Source: Sphingobacteriaceae bacterium
GTDB lineage: Bacteria; Bacteroidota; Bacteroidia; B-17B0; Aurantibacillaceae
Length of the DNA: 64,000 nt
Assembly: GCA_947480015.1 (NCBI GenBank)
Contig: CANKBS010000001.1
Location: forward strand, 208,367-272,366
Reading direction: 5' to 3'
Made by a program: the position numbers and the translations under genes. Below are positions 25,984-35,676 of the stretch, one piece after another; position 1 is the first letter of the stretch; each line of letters begins with the position of its first letter. The notes under the pieces were generated by a model, which saw only the letters and a list, made by a program, of their open reading frames with translations, was not told where the DNA came from and did no database searches.

Positions 25984-27706
25984 ATGAAAACAAAATTTAT
26001 TACAGGAAGCCTATTGGCTTTTACAATTATGGCAAATGCCCAGAACACATTTCCTAGTTCTGGAAATGTAGGGATTGGTACAACCAGTCCGACAAATCAC
26101 TTGCATATAGCATCCGCTACTACAAATGGTGGAATAACAATCACACAAAATTCTGGTGGATCCAGCGCCTTAATTTTAGAAAATACAACTACTAAGTGGT
26201 GAAAAATATGTATTGGGCTCAACGGGCAGTGGAAATGCTCAGGGAAGCGGGCATTTCAGTATTTATGATTATAACAACGGCGCTGATAGGTTGTTAATTC
26301 ATAAAACGACGGGTAATATAGGAATTGGCACTGTTATTCCAGCAGAAAAATTAAGTGTTGAAACATCAGCGACTAATGATGGGATCAGTTTAACTCAAAC
26401 TGGAACTAGTGCATCTGCATTACATTTATATAATACTGGCTCAGGGGGTAATCATTTTGCTCTTTTTTCAACAGGTTCAGGAAATTCGCAAGGCGCGGGG
26501 AATTTCAGTATATTTCAATATGGAGCTGGTGATCGGTTTTTTATAGATGGGGCCACTGGTAACATTGGAATAGGAACCGCATCCCTTCCTGGGTACACAA
26601 AGTTTTATGCGCCTTACTCAGTAGTACCTGTTTCTGGAAATAACAATTATGGAGGGTTATTTGAACTTAATATTGAGTCAACTGATGCTGACGATTGGTC
26701 TTATGCAGTTGCAGGGAAAGTTACCGCTAACTCAGGTGTTTATGAAAATGCAGTTGGTGTTTACGGCAATGTAAATATCACTAATAATGTTTATTCCCGC
26801 GCTGTTGTTGGAATTGCTTCGGGCGCAGCTTCAAGTTCTGGTGGGGTTTTTTCAGGCACAGGTGGTTCTGGAGGTTTTGGTGTCGGAGTTGAAGCATATG
26901 GTAGTGATATTGGTATTGATGCATCTGCTAGCGGTGCAGGAACTTACGCAGGTTATTTCTCTGGAAATGTATTTAGGACTGGAACAGATAATTTTTTAAG
27001 TGATCAAAAATTCAAAAATGATATTAAACCGTTAGTTAATGTAATTGAAAAGATTAAATCGTTGAAGCCAAGTACTTACACATTTAAAACAGATGACGAG
27101 TTCAAAGGAATGAATTTGCCAAAAGGTACGCAAATAGGTCTAATTGCACAGGAATTAGAAAAAGTATTCCCAGAACTAGTAACTGAAATGGCGGCGAGAA
27201 GTAAAAGGGATAAAAACGATAAGACTATATCGACCCCTAGTTTTAAGTCTGTCCAATATATCAGTTTAATTCCTATTCTGATTTCCGGAATACAGGAACA
27301 ACAAAAACAACTCGAAAATCAAACGAAAACAAATGATAGTCTTAAAACCATGCTTAAACTGCAGCAGCAACAAATTAACGAGTTGGTTAACAACACATCC
27401 GGTATTACTGGTATAAACCAAATGAATAATCAAATGAACGGTTTTAGTATGGAACAAAATATTCCTAATCCTTTTAGCCGCGAAACGGTAGTAAATTACA
27501 CTCTACCTCAACAAACAGGCAGCGCCTATATGGCGGTCTATGATCTTTCAGGTAAACAAATTGCAAGCTTCCCATTAAATCAAAAGGGTTCTTCTGCAAT
27601 TACTATATCTTCAGAAAAATTGGCCGCTGGAGTTTACATTTATTCTATTATTGCCGATGGCAAACTGATGGACTCAAAAAGAATGATTGTTGAAGATAAG
27701 CAATAA
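25984..27706 (+). pseudogene. Surface protein with S74 intramolecular chaperone domain and type A T9SS tail, frameshifted
   Basis: Two adjoining frames encode one protein of about 573 residues. The first (25984-26202) has a signal peptide (MANAQ) and ends at a TGA after KW; the second continues in the +1 frame. Removing one T near 26200 restores KWEKYVLGSTGSGNAQG and joins them. The join is supported by an internal duplication: a unit of about 75 residues (SALILENT to GNIGIGT) recurs with SALHLYNT to GNIGIGT. Then comes an S74-type region (SDQKFKNDIKPL, GLIAQELEKVFPELV), a coiled coil, and a type A sorting domain (NIPNPFSRETVVNYTLP, GVYIYSI). Sequencing error and true mutation cannot be told apart here. 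Confidence 0.82.
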
Positions 27707-27720
27707 TTATTACAAACTAA

Positions 27721-27757
27721 AAAGTGACTGTTCGCAAATTCGAACAGCCACTTTTTT
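27721..27757. terminator. Bidirectional intrinsic terminator
   Basis: AAGTG-A-CTGTTCG, loop CAAATT, CGAACAG-C-CACTT with T run on the right and an A-rich run on the left. It serves the S74-type gene on the plus strand and can serve the Omp28-like gene on the minus strand. Confidence 0.88.
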
Positions 27758-27789
27758 AATGCAAATGGTTATAAATTAATTGTAATTGT

Positions 27790-28767
27790 TTAGCGAATCT
27801 TTAAAGTTTCAACTTGTAAAACTTCTTTAGTTTGAGCGTCTACTATAAATGCTACAAGATTAACGAGTTTGTCATTTACGCAAATAGCAGTATACGGGGG
27901 AATTGTTTCAGTGGTAGTGTTTTTACCAAAGCACTTATTTAATAGATAACAACTTGTAAAAACCGATGCAGTATCATTCATAACAATTGGCGCTGCTTTC
28001 ATTAGTTGGCCCTGTGGACCATTTATTGCGTCTATTACAATGTGATCGAATTTATAATTAAGTCGTGTTTGCGGATCTAGTGGATCGCGATCAAGAGGAG
28101 CATTGGATGCGTTTCCATCTTTTTGAGAACCAATAATGCCATCCTGAGTTAAGACTATTATTACGTTTACATTATTTGTCAATGCGTTGAGAAAAGTTGT
28201 TTTTACCTTAACGCTTAGATAATGGCTGATTGTATCATAATAAGTTTTAATATCTAATTTGGCTAAAGCCGGTTGAGTTAAGGCCACCGAAACTAAGGAA
28301 GGCCATTTTGTATCACTTTGTGGAAAGTAAGGATTACTGATTCTATTGATCATGCCTTGAGGAAGACCAGCACCAGAGATGCTAAATCCTTTATCCTTAG
28401 TATCCCATTCATCAGAGGCAGGATTACGAAAATTTTCTTTGTACTTGTCAGTTGAGTCTCTTGAAGGATCAGCATATATTCCAGTAACATGATTTGCTAT
28501 AACTACGACACGACCTGGATACTGTTCTAAAAGTTTCTCTGCAGTAATTCCTGCCCTAGGACAATTTGGGCATTTGTGCCCGGTATAATCCTCTATTAAC
28601 ACATTTCTTTGATTAGTAGTGGATGTGTGAACCAATGTCTTTATAACTTGGTGAAGTGTATCAATACAATGATAAACCTGTGGCGGTCTTTGATCGGGAT
28701 TTTTAACCTTATCGCAGGAAACGATAATTATCAAAAGAGTGAAAATAAGCAGAACTATTTTTTTCAT
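27790..28767 (-). CDS. Omp28-like lipoprotein with thioredoxin-like CPNC motif
   Basis: A 325-residue exported lipoprotein (lipid Cys18 in IVSC). The Omp28 family domain begins with a thioredoxin-like segment: NVLIEDYTGHKCPNCPRAG with CPNC at 66-69, then GRVVVIANHV and a cis-Pro-like GLPQGMINR. The second half is a beta-sandwich ending in IVDAQTKEVLQVETLKI. The name comes from an outer-membrane protein of Porphyromonas; the CxxC suggests redox or metal binding at the cell surface. A -7 box TATATTTG (minus strand, 28790-28797) lies 22 bases upstream, so it may have its own start even though DUF6029 and TlpA genes precede it. Confidence 0.88.
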   Translation of the reverse strand: MKKIVLLIFTLLIIIVSCDKVKNPDQRPPQVYHCIDTLHQVIKTLVHTSTTNQRNVLIEDYTGHKCPNCPRAGITAEKLLEQYPGRVVVIANHVTGIYADPSRDSTDKYKENFRNPASDEWDTKDKGFSISGAGLPQGMINRISNPYFPQSDTKWPSLVSVALTQPALAKLDIKTYYDTISHYLSVKVKTTFLNALTNNVNVIIVLTQDGIIGSQKDGNASNAPLDRDPLDPQTRLNYKFDHIVIDAINGPQGQLMKAAPIVMNDTASVFTSCYLLNKCFGKNTTTETIPPYTAICVNDKLVNLVAFIVDAQTKEVLQVETLKIR

Positions 28768-28803
28768 GACAATTAAATTTATTTGTATTCAAATATAAAG
28801 ATA

Positions 28804-30498
28804 CTAAAAACTACTGGTAATTGAAAGGGTTAAACCATTGGAAGCAGGTACAGTACGACAAACCCCGCCCACACAAAAAATGCCGGCACTTTGTTTACCG
28901 TAACTAACGGCAATACGACTGGCATCTTTGTTATAACCAAAGGTGCCAAGGTAATAATGTACTCTGGCTTTTGTGTCAGGATTACCATAATTATACTGAT
29001 CAAAAATAGCTACAAACCAATTGCCCGTTGGGGTCCATTCTAACAAGGCAGTAGCCCAATTGCCTTTTCCAACTAAATTTGAATTGGTGATCATGTTTTG
29101 ATTACGGGCAAATAAACCCTGCATTTCAAGTCGGATAGAGCTGGATGATTTGTATTTGTAAGTAATATCAACTACACCAATATCGGAGATCAAACTTTTA
29201 TAACCTTCATTTTCGGCTCCGAATTGTACAATGTTACGGTTGTAAAACTGGTTAGAATACACAAAAGTTCCTTTCCATTTTTTTGAGAATTTTTTATTGA
29301 ATTCAACATTAAAATCGTGGTAATAATTATCACCAATATCACCATAACTGGTTTTGTAAAAGGTCATGGCAGTAGTTGAATCATGCACCGGGATCTGGCG
29401 CAGTCCATTGGCCTGTGAGTAGTTTATCGTGATCTCAGCGCCGTATTTACCACCTATGGGAGTGTTTTTTCTGAATTTGTATTGCACCTCGGCCATGCCG
29501 CCAATTTCGCCTCTTAATTGGGTAGCATAAGGATTTAGGGCTAACATGGAATAGGTGTGAGGACGAGTTGTGGCAGGAAGATAATTTATTAATAGGCTTT
29601 GTAAACTGGCGTCGCGGTCGCTCCTGTAGCTCATATTGTCTACACGTTTACCCTGCACCATAAAAGAAAGTCCTTTGGTGGCGTAGCTTAGCGATGAAAA
29701 GAGAGCCTCTCCGTTTTTGTAGGAGTATTTATTATCAAAAGAGGGATCGTTTATTTTATAAGCGTATTCGGTAGAAAAATTAAAACCTTCGCGGATGATG
29801 TTGATGCGTCCGCCGTAACAACCCACGTTTTGAGGTAAATTTAAATTCGGATCCACATCGGGTTGATATTTACTCACAAAACTTCCACCCAAAATAACCC
29901 GTGTTTTTTTGCGACCTAAAAGGGTATCAAATAATTCGTTTAAATTTACTTCTCCGTCAAAACCACGCACAATGCCTTGTCCCACCGAAAAGAAATAACG
30001 TTGTTTACCTGCTAAACCTTTTAAGGTAATTCCCTTTATAGGCGTTGAAATAACACGAACGCCATCGAGTGAATTGTCGTAAAGTAAACCCGGTTCGTAA
30101 TAGGTACGCAGCATTAAACCACTTCCAAACTGTTCATAAATGTTTCCAACCGTAATATCCAAAAGGTCGGTTCTGTAACGCATAAAACGGTTTACAAGTC
30201 CTTGCCCTTTGTAGCGGGCATCAAAACCCTGACGAACGTTGTTATAGGCTTCGTAGCGGGCTCCGGCCGAAAAATTACCGCGGGTGTAATTCACATTACC
30301 GAAGGCATTGGATAGAAATTTTTCAGGCACTTTTGGTGCACCGATCAGTGAATCGGGTTGATAATATTGGGCATCGATTTGAAAGTTACCATGGATGGAA
30401 CCCATATCACCACCCGTTTGCTGAGCCCTTAAAAAGCTTGCACTAAAAAGCAGACTTAAACACAATGCCCGCTGCAGCATAGTTTTAAAAAATATCAT
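28804..30498 (-). CDS. DUF6029 outer-membrane protein
   Basis: A 564-residue exported protein with a signal peptide (LRAQQTGG) and regularly alternating beta strands through to an aromatic C-terminus (TLSITSSF), as in outer-membrane barrels. The start includes GNVNYTRGNFSAGARYE and the RFMRYRTDLLDITVGNIYEQFGSGLMLR segment characteristic of DUF6029. The last 30 residues contain two cysteines (CVGGVC). It sits between a TlpA-type reductase and an Omp28-like protein, a grouping I recall from other Bacteroidota. It could be a transport pore or a secretion partner; this is inference. Confidence 0.85.
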   Translation of the reverse strand: MIFFKTMLQRALCLSLLFSASFLRAQQTGGDMGSIHGNFQIDAQYYQPDSLIGAPKVPEKFLSNAFGNVNYTRGNFSAGARYEAYNNVRQGFDARYKGQGLVNRFMRYRTDLLDITVGNIYEQFGSGLMLRTYYEPGLLYDNSLDGVRVISTPIKGITLKGLAGKQRYFFSVGQGIVRGFDGEVNLNELFDTLLGRKKTRVILGGSFVSKYQPDVDPNLNLPQNVGCYGGRINIIREGFNFSTEYAYKINDPSFDNKYSYKNGEALFSSLSYATKGLSFMVQGKRVDNMSYRSDRDASLQSLLINYLPATTRPHTYSMLALNPYATQLRGEIGGMAEVQYKFRKNTPIGGKYGAEITINYSQANGLRQIPVHDSTTAMTFYKTSYGDIGDNYYHDFNVEFNKKFSKKWKGTFVYSNQFYNRNIVQFGAENEGYKSLISDIGVVDITYKYKSSSSIRLEMQGLFARNQNMITNSNLVGKGNWATALLEWTPTGNWFVAIFDQYNYGNPDTKARVHYYLGTFGYNKDASRIAVSYGKQSAGIFCVGGVCRTVPASNGLTLSITSSF

Positions 30499-30515
30499 AG
30501 TTTATTTAAAAAATA

Positions 30516-31031
30516 TTAGTGTTTTAATTTCTCTCCTTTAACCAGCGCTTGTATGTTTTCATACAATTTATCTTCATCGCCGTCGGCATATGAATTATGC
30601 GACCAAACAATTTTACCTTCACCGTCAACAATAAAGGTGTGAGGTACATTGTTTACATTCATCGCTCTTTTAAAATCCTGGTTCTCGTCAATATACACTT
30701 CGTATTCCCAGCCTTTGGTTTTAACGTCGGTTACCACTTTGCCTGAGCTTCTGGCGTCATCAATCGAAATGGCGATCAATTTTACGCCGGTTTCTTTTAC
30801 CCATTCCGGGTAATTTTCGGCAATGGCATCGAGTTCTTTTTTGCAAGGTTTGCACCAAGTGGCCCAAAAGCTAATAATGATAGGCTTTCCGTTATTGCTA
30901 AAGGTGTTGGAGTTAATTTTGCTGCCATCTAATTTTTTAAGGGTAGCGGCTGGAATTTTATCTCCATCATTACTTAAACTCATAAATGAGAAAGAAAGGG
31001 CGATCAGAACGGAAAAAAGGATAGTTTTCAT
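30516..31031 (-). CDS. TlpA-family thiol-disulfide oxidoreductase
   Basis: A 171-residue exported thioredoxin-like protein. The N-terminal hydrophobic segment (1-20) is a signal peptide; the active-site motif is CKPC at 60-63 within FWATWCKPCKKEL, and the cis-proline is in NNVPHTFIVDGEG. Proteins of this type reduce or resolve disulfides in the periplasm, for example in cytochrome c maturation. It is first in the minus-strand group with DUF6029 and the CPNC-bearing Omp28-like protein, so these may be client proteins. Confidence 0.93.
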   Translation of the reverse strand: MKTILFSVLIALSFSFMSLSNDGDKIPAATLKKLDGSKINSNTFSNNGKPIIISFWATWCKPCKKELDAIAENYPEWVKETGVKLIAISIDDARSSGKVVTDVKTKGWEYEVYIDENQDFKRAMNVNNVPHTFIVDGEGKIVWSHNSYADGDEDKLYENIQALVKGEKLKH

Positions 31032-31189
31032 GGTAATTTTGTTTGCTTAAAAGTATCAATTATTGAGCCACAATGATAGGAAAAAATCCTCAATACCTTT
31101 GTTAACACTTTTTATCTGGTAGCTTTTTTTAATAGTTTAGCCTTAAAGTCATAAAACAGGAATAGAATAACTAATTTTGCCAAAAATTT

Positions 31190-32473
31190 ATGAATACGAC
31201 CACTTCTGCTCAACTATTTGAAAAGGCTAAAACCTTTTTTCCCGGAGGCGTTAACTCCCCTGTAAGAGCCTTCAGAAGCGTGGGTGGCACCCCGCTGTTT
31301 ATCGAAAAAGGCAAAGGTTCTCACATTTGGGATGCCGATGGCAATGAATTTATTGATTATTGCTGCAGCTGGGGTCCATTAATTTTAGGTCATGCGAATG
31401 ATAAGGTGTTGGATGCGGTTGATAAAACCATGCGTAAAGGTACTTCTTTTGGAGCACCCACCCGTTTGGAAAATGAACTGGCAGAATTGATCTTGAGTAA
31501 TAATAAATACATTCAAAAGATCCGTTTTGTAAGTAGTGGTACCGAAGCTGTGATGAGCGCTATAAGGTTAGCCAGAGGCTTTACCAAACGCAATAAAATA
31601 CTCAAGTTTGAAGGTTGTTATCATGGGCACGTTGATTCCTTGCTGGTAAAAGCGGGCAGCGGTTTGGTGACCTTCGGCAATTCGAGCAGTGCCGGTGTTC
31701 CAGATAGTTTTGTGAACGAAACCATTACGGTGCCACTAAATAATGAAAATGCAGTAAAAGAGGCTTTTGAAAAGTTTAAAAATGAAATCGCCTGTGTGAT
31801 CATTGAACCTGTTCCGGCCAATAATGGACTGTTATTGCAGGGGAAAGACTTTTTAAATTTTTTACGAATTATTTGCACTGAAAACAAAACGCTTTTAATT
31901 TTTGATGAGGTTATTTCGGGCTTTAGAATGAGTTTTTGCGGGGCAGCCGGTTTATACGATATTAAACCCGATATGATCACCTATGGCAAAATTATTGGTG
32001 GTGGATTTCCAGTTGGAGCCTATGGTGCCAGTCACGAAATCATGGCCTGTGTATCGCCCGAAGGACCAGTTTACCAAGCCGGTACCTTAAGCGGAAATCC
32101 GGTAGCCATGAGTGCCGGAATTGCTCAGTTAACCGAGTGTTTAAGCAAAGATTTTTATAAAGATCTGGAAACAAAAACCAATTATCTGGTGGATGGCATT
32201 AACAAAATCAATCCATTTCCATTATTTAAAATGGTAAAATTAGGTTCTATTTTTTGGATCGCCTTTACCACCAAAACCAGCATTAACAATGCCGATGAAA
32301 TAGACGCCGATAGCATGAAGTATTTTAAAGTACTGCATCATGCTTTGCTCGAACAAGGTGTTTATCTGGGTCCAAGTGGCTATGAAGTAGGATTTATAAG
32401 TCAGGCACATACCTATGAAGACCTCGACAAAACCATTAAAGCATTTGAAATAAGTTTAAAAAAATTAGTGTAA
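31190..32473 (+). CDS. hemL: Glutamate-1-semialdehyde 2,1-aminomutase
   Basis: PLP enzyme of the C5 haem pathway making 5-aminolevulinate. It is 427 residues. The early FPGGVNSPVRAF, the phosphate loop SSGTEAVMSAIRLARG, the DEVISGFR segment and the Schiff-base lysine K267 (MITYGKIIGGGFPVGAYG) are all present. A -7 box TAATTTTG (31172-31179) ends 11 bases before the ATG, implying an almost leaderless mRNA. It is followed by pgk 19 bases downstream, an apparently unrelated co-transcription partner. Confidence 0.97.
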   Translation: MNTTTSAQLFEKAKTFFPGGVNSPVRAFRSVGGTPLFIEKGKGSHIWDADGNEFIDYCCSWGPLILGHANDKVLDAVDKTMRKGTSFGAPTRLENELAELILSNNKYIQKIRFVSSGTEAVMSAIRLARGFTKRNKILKFEGCYHGHVDSLLVKAGSGLVTFGNSSSAGVPDSFVNETITVPLNNENAVKEAFEKFKNEIACVIIEPVPANNGLLLQGKDFLNFLRIICTENKTLLIFDEVISGFRMSFCGAAGLYDIKPDMITYGKIIGGGFPVGAYGASHEIMACVSPEGPVYQAGTLSGNPVAMSAGIAQLTECLSKDFYKDLETKTNYLVDGINKINPFPLFKMVKLGSIFWIAFTTKTSINNADEIDADSMKYFKVLHHALLEQGVYLGPSGYEVGFISQAHTYEDLDKTIKAFEISLKKLV

Positions 32474-32491
32474 TAAAAAAGAAACCTGATT

Positions 32492-33685
32492 ATGAAAACA
32501 GTCGATTCAATCAATTTTGCCGGCAAACGTGCGGTTATTCGTGTTGATTTTAATGTGCCTTTAAACGAGGCTTTTGAGGTAACGGATGCTACCCGCATTC
32601 GTGCTGCTATTCCAACCCTGAAAAAAATATTAAAAGATGGTGGCAGCATTGTATTGATGAGTCATTTGGGTAGACCAAAAGAAGGTCCAACCAATAAATA
32701 TTCGTTAAAACACATCGTTGCTGAAGTGAGCAAACAATTGGGCCTTGCCGTTTCTTTTGCCGACGATTGTATTGGTGCCGATGCTTTTGCAAAATCTGCT
32801 GCACTTAAGGCAGGAGAAGTTTTACTGTTAGAAAATTTACGTTTTTATAAAGAAGAAGAAAAAGGTGATGTTGCTTTTGCTGAAAAATTAAGCAAGCACG
32901 GTGATATTTATGTGAACGATGCCTTTGGTACAGCACACCGCTCGCATGCTTCAACGGCTGTGATGGCAAGGTTTTTCAAAGCAGAAGCCAAATGTTTTGG
33001 ATTTGTGATGGCGAATGAAGTGGCCAGTATTGATAAGGTACTTAATAAAACCGAAAAACCTTTTACTGCCATAGTGGGTGGTGCCAAGGTGAGTGATAAA
33101 ATTTTAATCATCGAACAATTGATGAGCAAGGCCGATAACATTATTATTGGTGGCGGCATGGCTTTTACGTTTGTAAAAGCATTGGGCGGACAAATTGGGA
33201 AATCTTTGTGTGAAGATGATCGTTTGGACATTGCGAAAGCCTTAATTGGAAAAGCAAAGGTGAATGGCGTGAATTTATGTATTCCGGTAGATGCGGTGAT
33301 CGCTGATAATTTTGCAAATGATGCGAATACTCAGGAAGTGCAGATCGATAAAATTCCGGATGGCTGGATGGGTCTTGATTTAGGCCCAAAATCGATTAAG
33401 TACTTTGGTGAAATAATTAAGGGCTCAAAAACTATTTTATGGAATGGGCCAATGGGTGTTTTTGAAATGAGCAGTTTTGAAAAAGGCACCAAACAAGCCG
33501 CCTATGACATTGTAGAAGCTACTAAAAACGGAGCCTATAGCTTAATTGGTGGGGGCGACAGTGTGGCCGCTATTAATAAATATCACTTGGCCGATGAGGT
33601 GAGTTATGTAAGTACCGGTGGTGGCGCCTTACTGGAATACATTGAACAAGGCACCTTGCCGGGTGTTCAGGCTATAGAAGCATAA
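32492..33685 (+). CDS. pgk: Phosphoglycerate kinase
   Basis: Glycolytic enzyme interconverting 1,3-bisphosphoglycerate/ADP and 3-phosphoglycerate/ATP. It is 397 residues. The signature [11 protein letters not shown] is at residues 15-25; [32 protein letters not shown] (substrate basic patch) and the nucleotide region [12 protein letters not shown] and [16 protein letters not shown] followed by [11 protein letters not shown] are intact. It is 19 bases after hemL and 12 bases before ispF, so the three genes probably make one transcript. Confidence 0.98.
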   Translation: MKTVDSINFAGKRAVIRVDFNVPLNEAFEVTDATRIRAAIPTLKKILKDGGSIVLMSHLGRPKEGPTNKYSLKHIVAEVSKQLGLAVSFADDCIGADAFAKSAALKAGEVLLLENLRFYKEEEKGDVAFAEKLSKHGDIYVNDAFGTAHRSHASTAVMARFFKAEAKCFGFVMANEVASIDKVLNKTEKPFTAIVGGAKVSDKILIIEQLMSKADNIIIGGGMAFTFVKALGGQIGKSLCEDDRLDIAKALIGKAKVNGVNLCIPVDAVIADNFANDANTQEVQIDKIPDGWMGLDLGPKSIKYFGEIIKGSKTILWNGPMGVFEMSSFEKGTKQAAYDIVEATKNGAYSLIGGGDSVAAINKYHLADEVSYVSTGGGALLEYIEQGTLPGVQAIEA

Positions 33686-33696
33686 AAATTTTAAAA

Positions 33697-34188
33697 ATGA
33701 GTCAGATGAATATACGCGTTGGTTTTGGATTTGATGTACATCCTTTAGGGGAAGAACGTGAGCTTTGGCTTGGCGGGGTTCGTTTGGAATTTGAAAAAGG
33801 TTGTGTGGGTCATAGCGATGCCGATGTGCTATTACATGCCATTTGTGATGCGCTGCTTGGCGCGGCCAATCTGGGCGATATAGGTTTTCATTTTCCGAAT
33901 ACCGATCCTAAATACAAAGGAGCCGATAGTAAATTACTTCTAAAAGAAGTGGTGGCTCTTCTAAAAAAGAACAATTATGCGGTTGGCAATGTGGATGCAA
34001 CTTTAAGTTTAGAAGCACCTAAAATAAATCCACACATAAAAAAAATGCAGGCGGTTATTGCACCAATTATGGAGGTGACCGAAAATGACATTTCCATAAA
34101 AGCTACTACAAACGAAAAGCTGGGCTATATTGGCCGTGGCGAAGGTGTGAATGCTTATGCCGTGGCTCTCATTTACAAGAAGTCCTGA
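33697..34188 (+). CDS. ispF: 2-C-methyl-D-erythritol 2,4-cyclodiphosphate synthase
   Basis: Fifth enzyme of the MEP isoprenoid pathway. It is 163 residues. Metal ligands are in GFGFDVHPLGE (Asp, His) and HSDADVLLHAICDALLGAA (second His). The C-terminal substrate-binding stretch KATTNEKLGYIGRGEGVNAYAVALI is conserved. It follows pgk by 12 bases. A second in-frame ATG (MNIRVGF) lies three codons in and could equally be the start. Confidence 0.97.
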   Translation: MSQMNIRVGFGFDVHPLGEERELWLGGVRLEFEKGCVGHSDADVLLHAICDALLGAANLGDIGFHFPNTDPKYKGADSKLLLKEVVALLKKNNYAVGNVDATLSLEAPKINPHIKKMQAVIAPIMEVTENDISIKATTNEKLGYIGRGEGVNAYAVALIYKKS

Positions 34189-34238
34189 TAAATTTCACAA
34201 ACCGGCATTTTATTTTTAAAAATCACTAGTTTTAAAGC

Positions 34239-35675
34239 ATGCGCCCAAACGCCTGCATCATAGCCTTGCTTCTGACTTTTAATTTAAGTCGGGCACAACC
34301 CCTCAATTATTATTTTGGTAATTTACACGCCCATACCGCTTTCAGCGATGGCAACAAAGATTCTGTAAGCAGCGGTGTTGGCCGTCCCGACGGTAGTTAC
34401 GCTTATGCCAAACTCAGCAATGATTTTGATTTTTTAGGCATCTCCGAGCACAATCATTATTCGGCGGCACATAGTCCGGGTTTTAAATTGCCGCGTTATC
34501 AAGTAGGATTACAAATGGCCGATGCCGCAAATCAGGAGGGTTCTTTTTTGGCGATGTATGGCATGGAGTATGGCATCTCTTCGGGCAATAATGGTCATGT
34601 GATCATTTATGGTTTTAATCAGTTAATAGGCTGGGAAAGCAATGTGGGTGGGCAAATCGGGAACAACTATGATATTTACAATCCAAAAAGTGATTACGAT
34701 GCGCTCTTCAGAAAAATAAAAAACAATCCCGCTGCCTTCGCTTATTTGGCTCATCCTTACTGGACCGATTTTTCATCTAATGGCAAAGATTCGGGGGCCA
34801 TTGCCTTTTCAGACTACAATGCTATGTATGATAGTGCCATTGTGGGCATTCCGCTTCGAAGTGGCGTGGCTTTGAGTAATGCTGAGGATTACAAGGATTA
34901 TTCGACCGGTGATTATTTTAATTATTACAAAAAAATGTTGTGGTTGGGATATCATTTGGGTATGGGTTACGATCATGATAATCATTACACCAATTTTGGT
35001 CGCAGTAATGGCGGGCGCTTGGTAATCATGGCGCCTTCCTTGACCAGGGCCAATCTCCGGCAAGCCATGCAGCAAATGCATTTTTACGGAAGTGATGATT
35101 CGAATGCAAAGATCGATTTTAGTATCAATGGCAAGGGCATGGGTTCGATTATTACCGATAGTTTTTATCCAAGCATAAAAGTCACACATGATGATCCCGA
35201 TGGGGAAACGGCCGACAGTATCAAGATCTGGAAGGGGCGCAAAAACAGCGGGGGCTTGTGGGCGGAGGTTATTTACGTGGGATTAAATACAAATACCTGT
35301 ATACTCAATGACACTGAGCTCAAAACTGGTTTGGAATATTTTTATTTTGCCGAGATCAAACAAAAAGATCAGCAATTAATCGTCACCTCTCCCATCTGGT
35401 TCACTCCGGCAGCGCCTCTGAGCATTGATGAAAATTTAAACAACGATATTTTTAATTTTTTTCCGAATCCCGCAACCAAAAAATTGTCTTTAAGTTTCGC
35501 ATTTAATCATGCCTATGCTGTTTACGTTTACGATGTGAGTGGACGATTGATAAAGGAGTTGAGGGCCAATGAAAAGCAAACGGAATTGGATTTGAGTGAT
35601 TTAAAGCGGGGACTTTATAGTTTGAAAGTCATTCAGGATAATAAGGTCAGCATTAAAAAACTGCTCATCGAGTAA
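34239..35675 (+). CDS. Secreted PHP-domain phosphoesterase-like protein with T9SS type A tail
   Basis: A 478-residue exported protein (signal peptide ending SRAQP, near residue 20). The PHP/CehA-type metal sites are visible: NLHAHTAFSDG with HAH, FLGISEHNHYS, AMYGMEYG and FAYLAHPYW, with further histidines in GMGYDHDNHY. These would hold two or three metals for hydrolysis of a phosphate ester or similar bond. Residues 400-478 form a type A sorting domain (NFFPNPATKKLSL, YDVSGRLIKEL, RGLYSLKVI), so the enzyme is exported by the type IX system. It starts 50 bases after ispF and converges on tsaC. Confidence 0.9.
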   Translation: MRPNACIIALLLTFNLSRAQPLNYYFGNLHAHTAFSDGNKDSVSSGVGRPDGSYAYAKLSNDFDFLGISEHNHYSAAHSPGFKLPRYQVGLQMADAANQEGSFLAMYGMEYGISSGNNGHVIIYGFNQLIGWESNVGGQIGNNYDIYNPKSDYDALFRKIKNNPAAFAYLAHPYWTDFSSNGKDSGAIAFSDYNAMYDSAIVGIPLRSGVALSNAEDYKDYSTGDYFNYYKKMLWLGYHLGMGYDHDNHYTNFGRSNGGRLVIMAPSLTRANLRQAMQQMHFYGSDDSNAKIDFSINGKGMGSIITDSFYPSIKVTHDDPDGETADSIKIWKGRKNSGGLWAEVIYVGLNTNTCILNDTELKTGLEYFYFAEIKQKDQQLIVTSPIWFTPAAPLSIDENLNNDIFNFFPNPATKKLSLSFAFNHAYAVYVYDVSGRLIKELRANEKQTELDLSDLKRGLYSLKVIQDNKVSIKKLLIE

Positions 35676-35676
35676 T

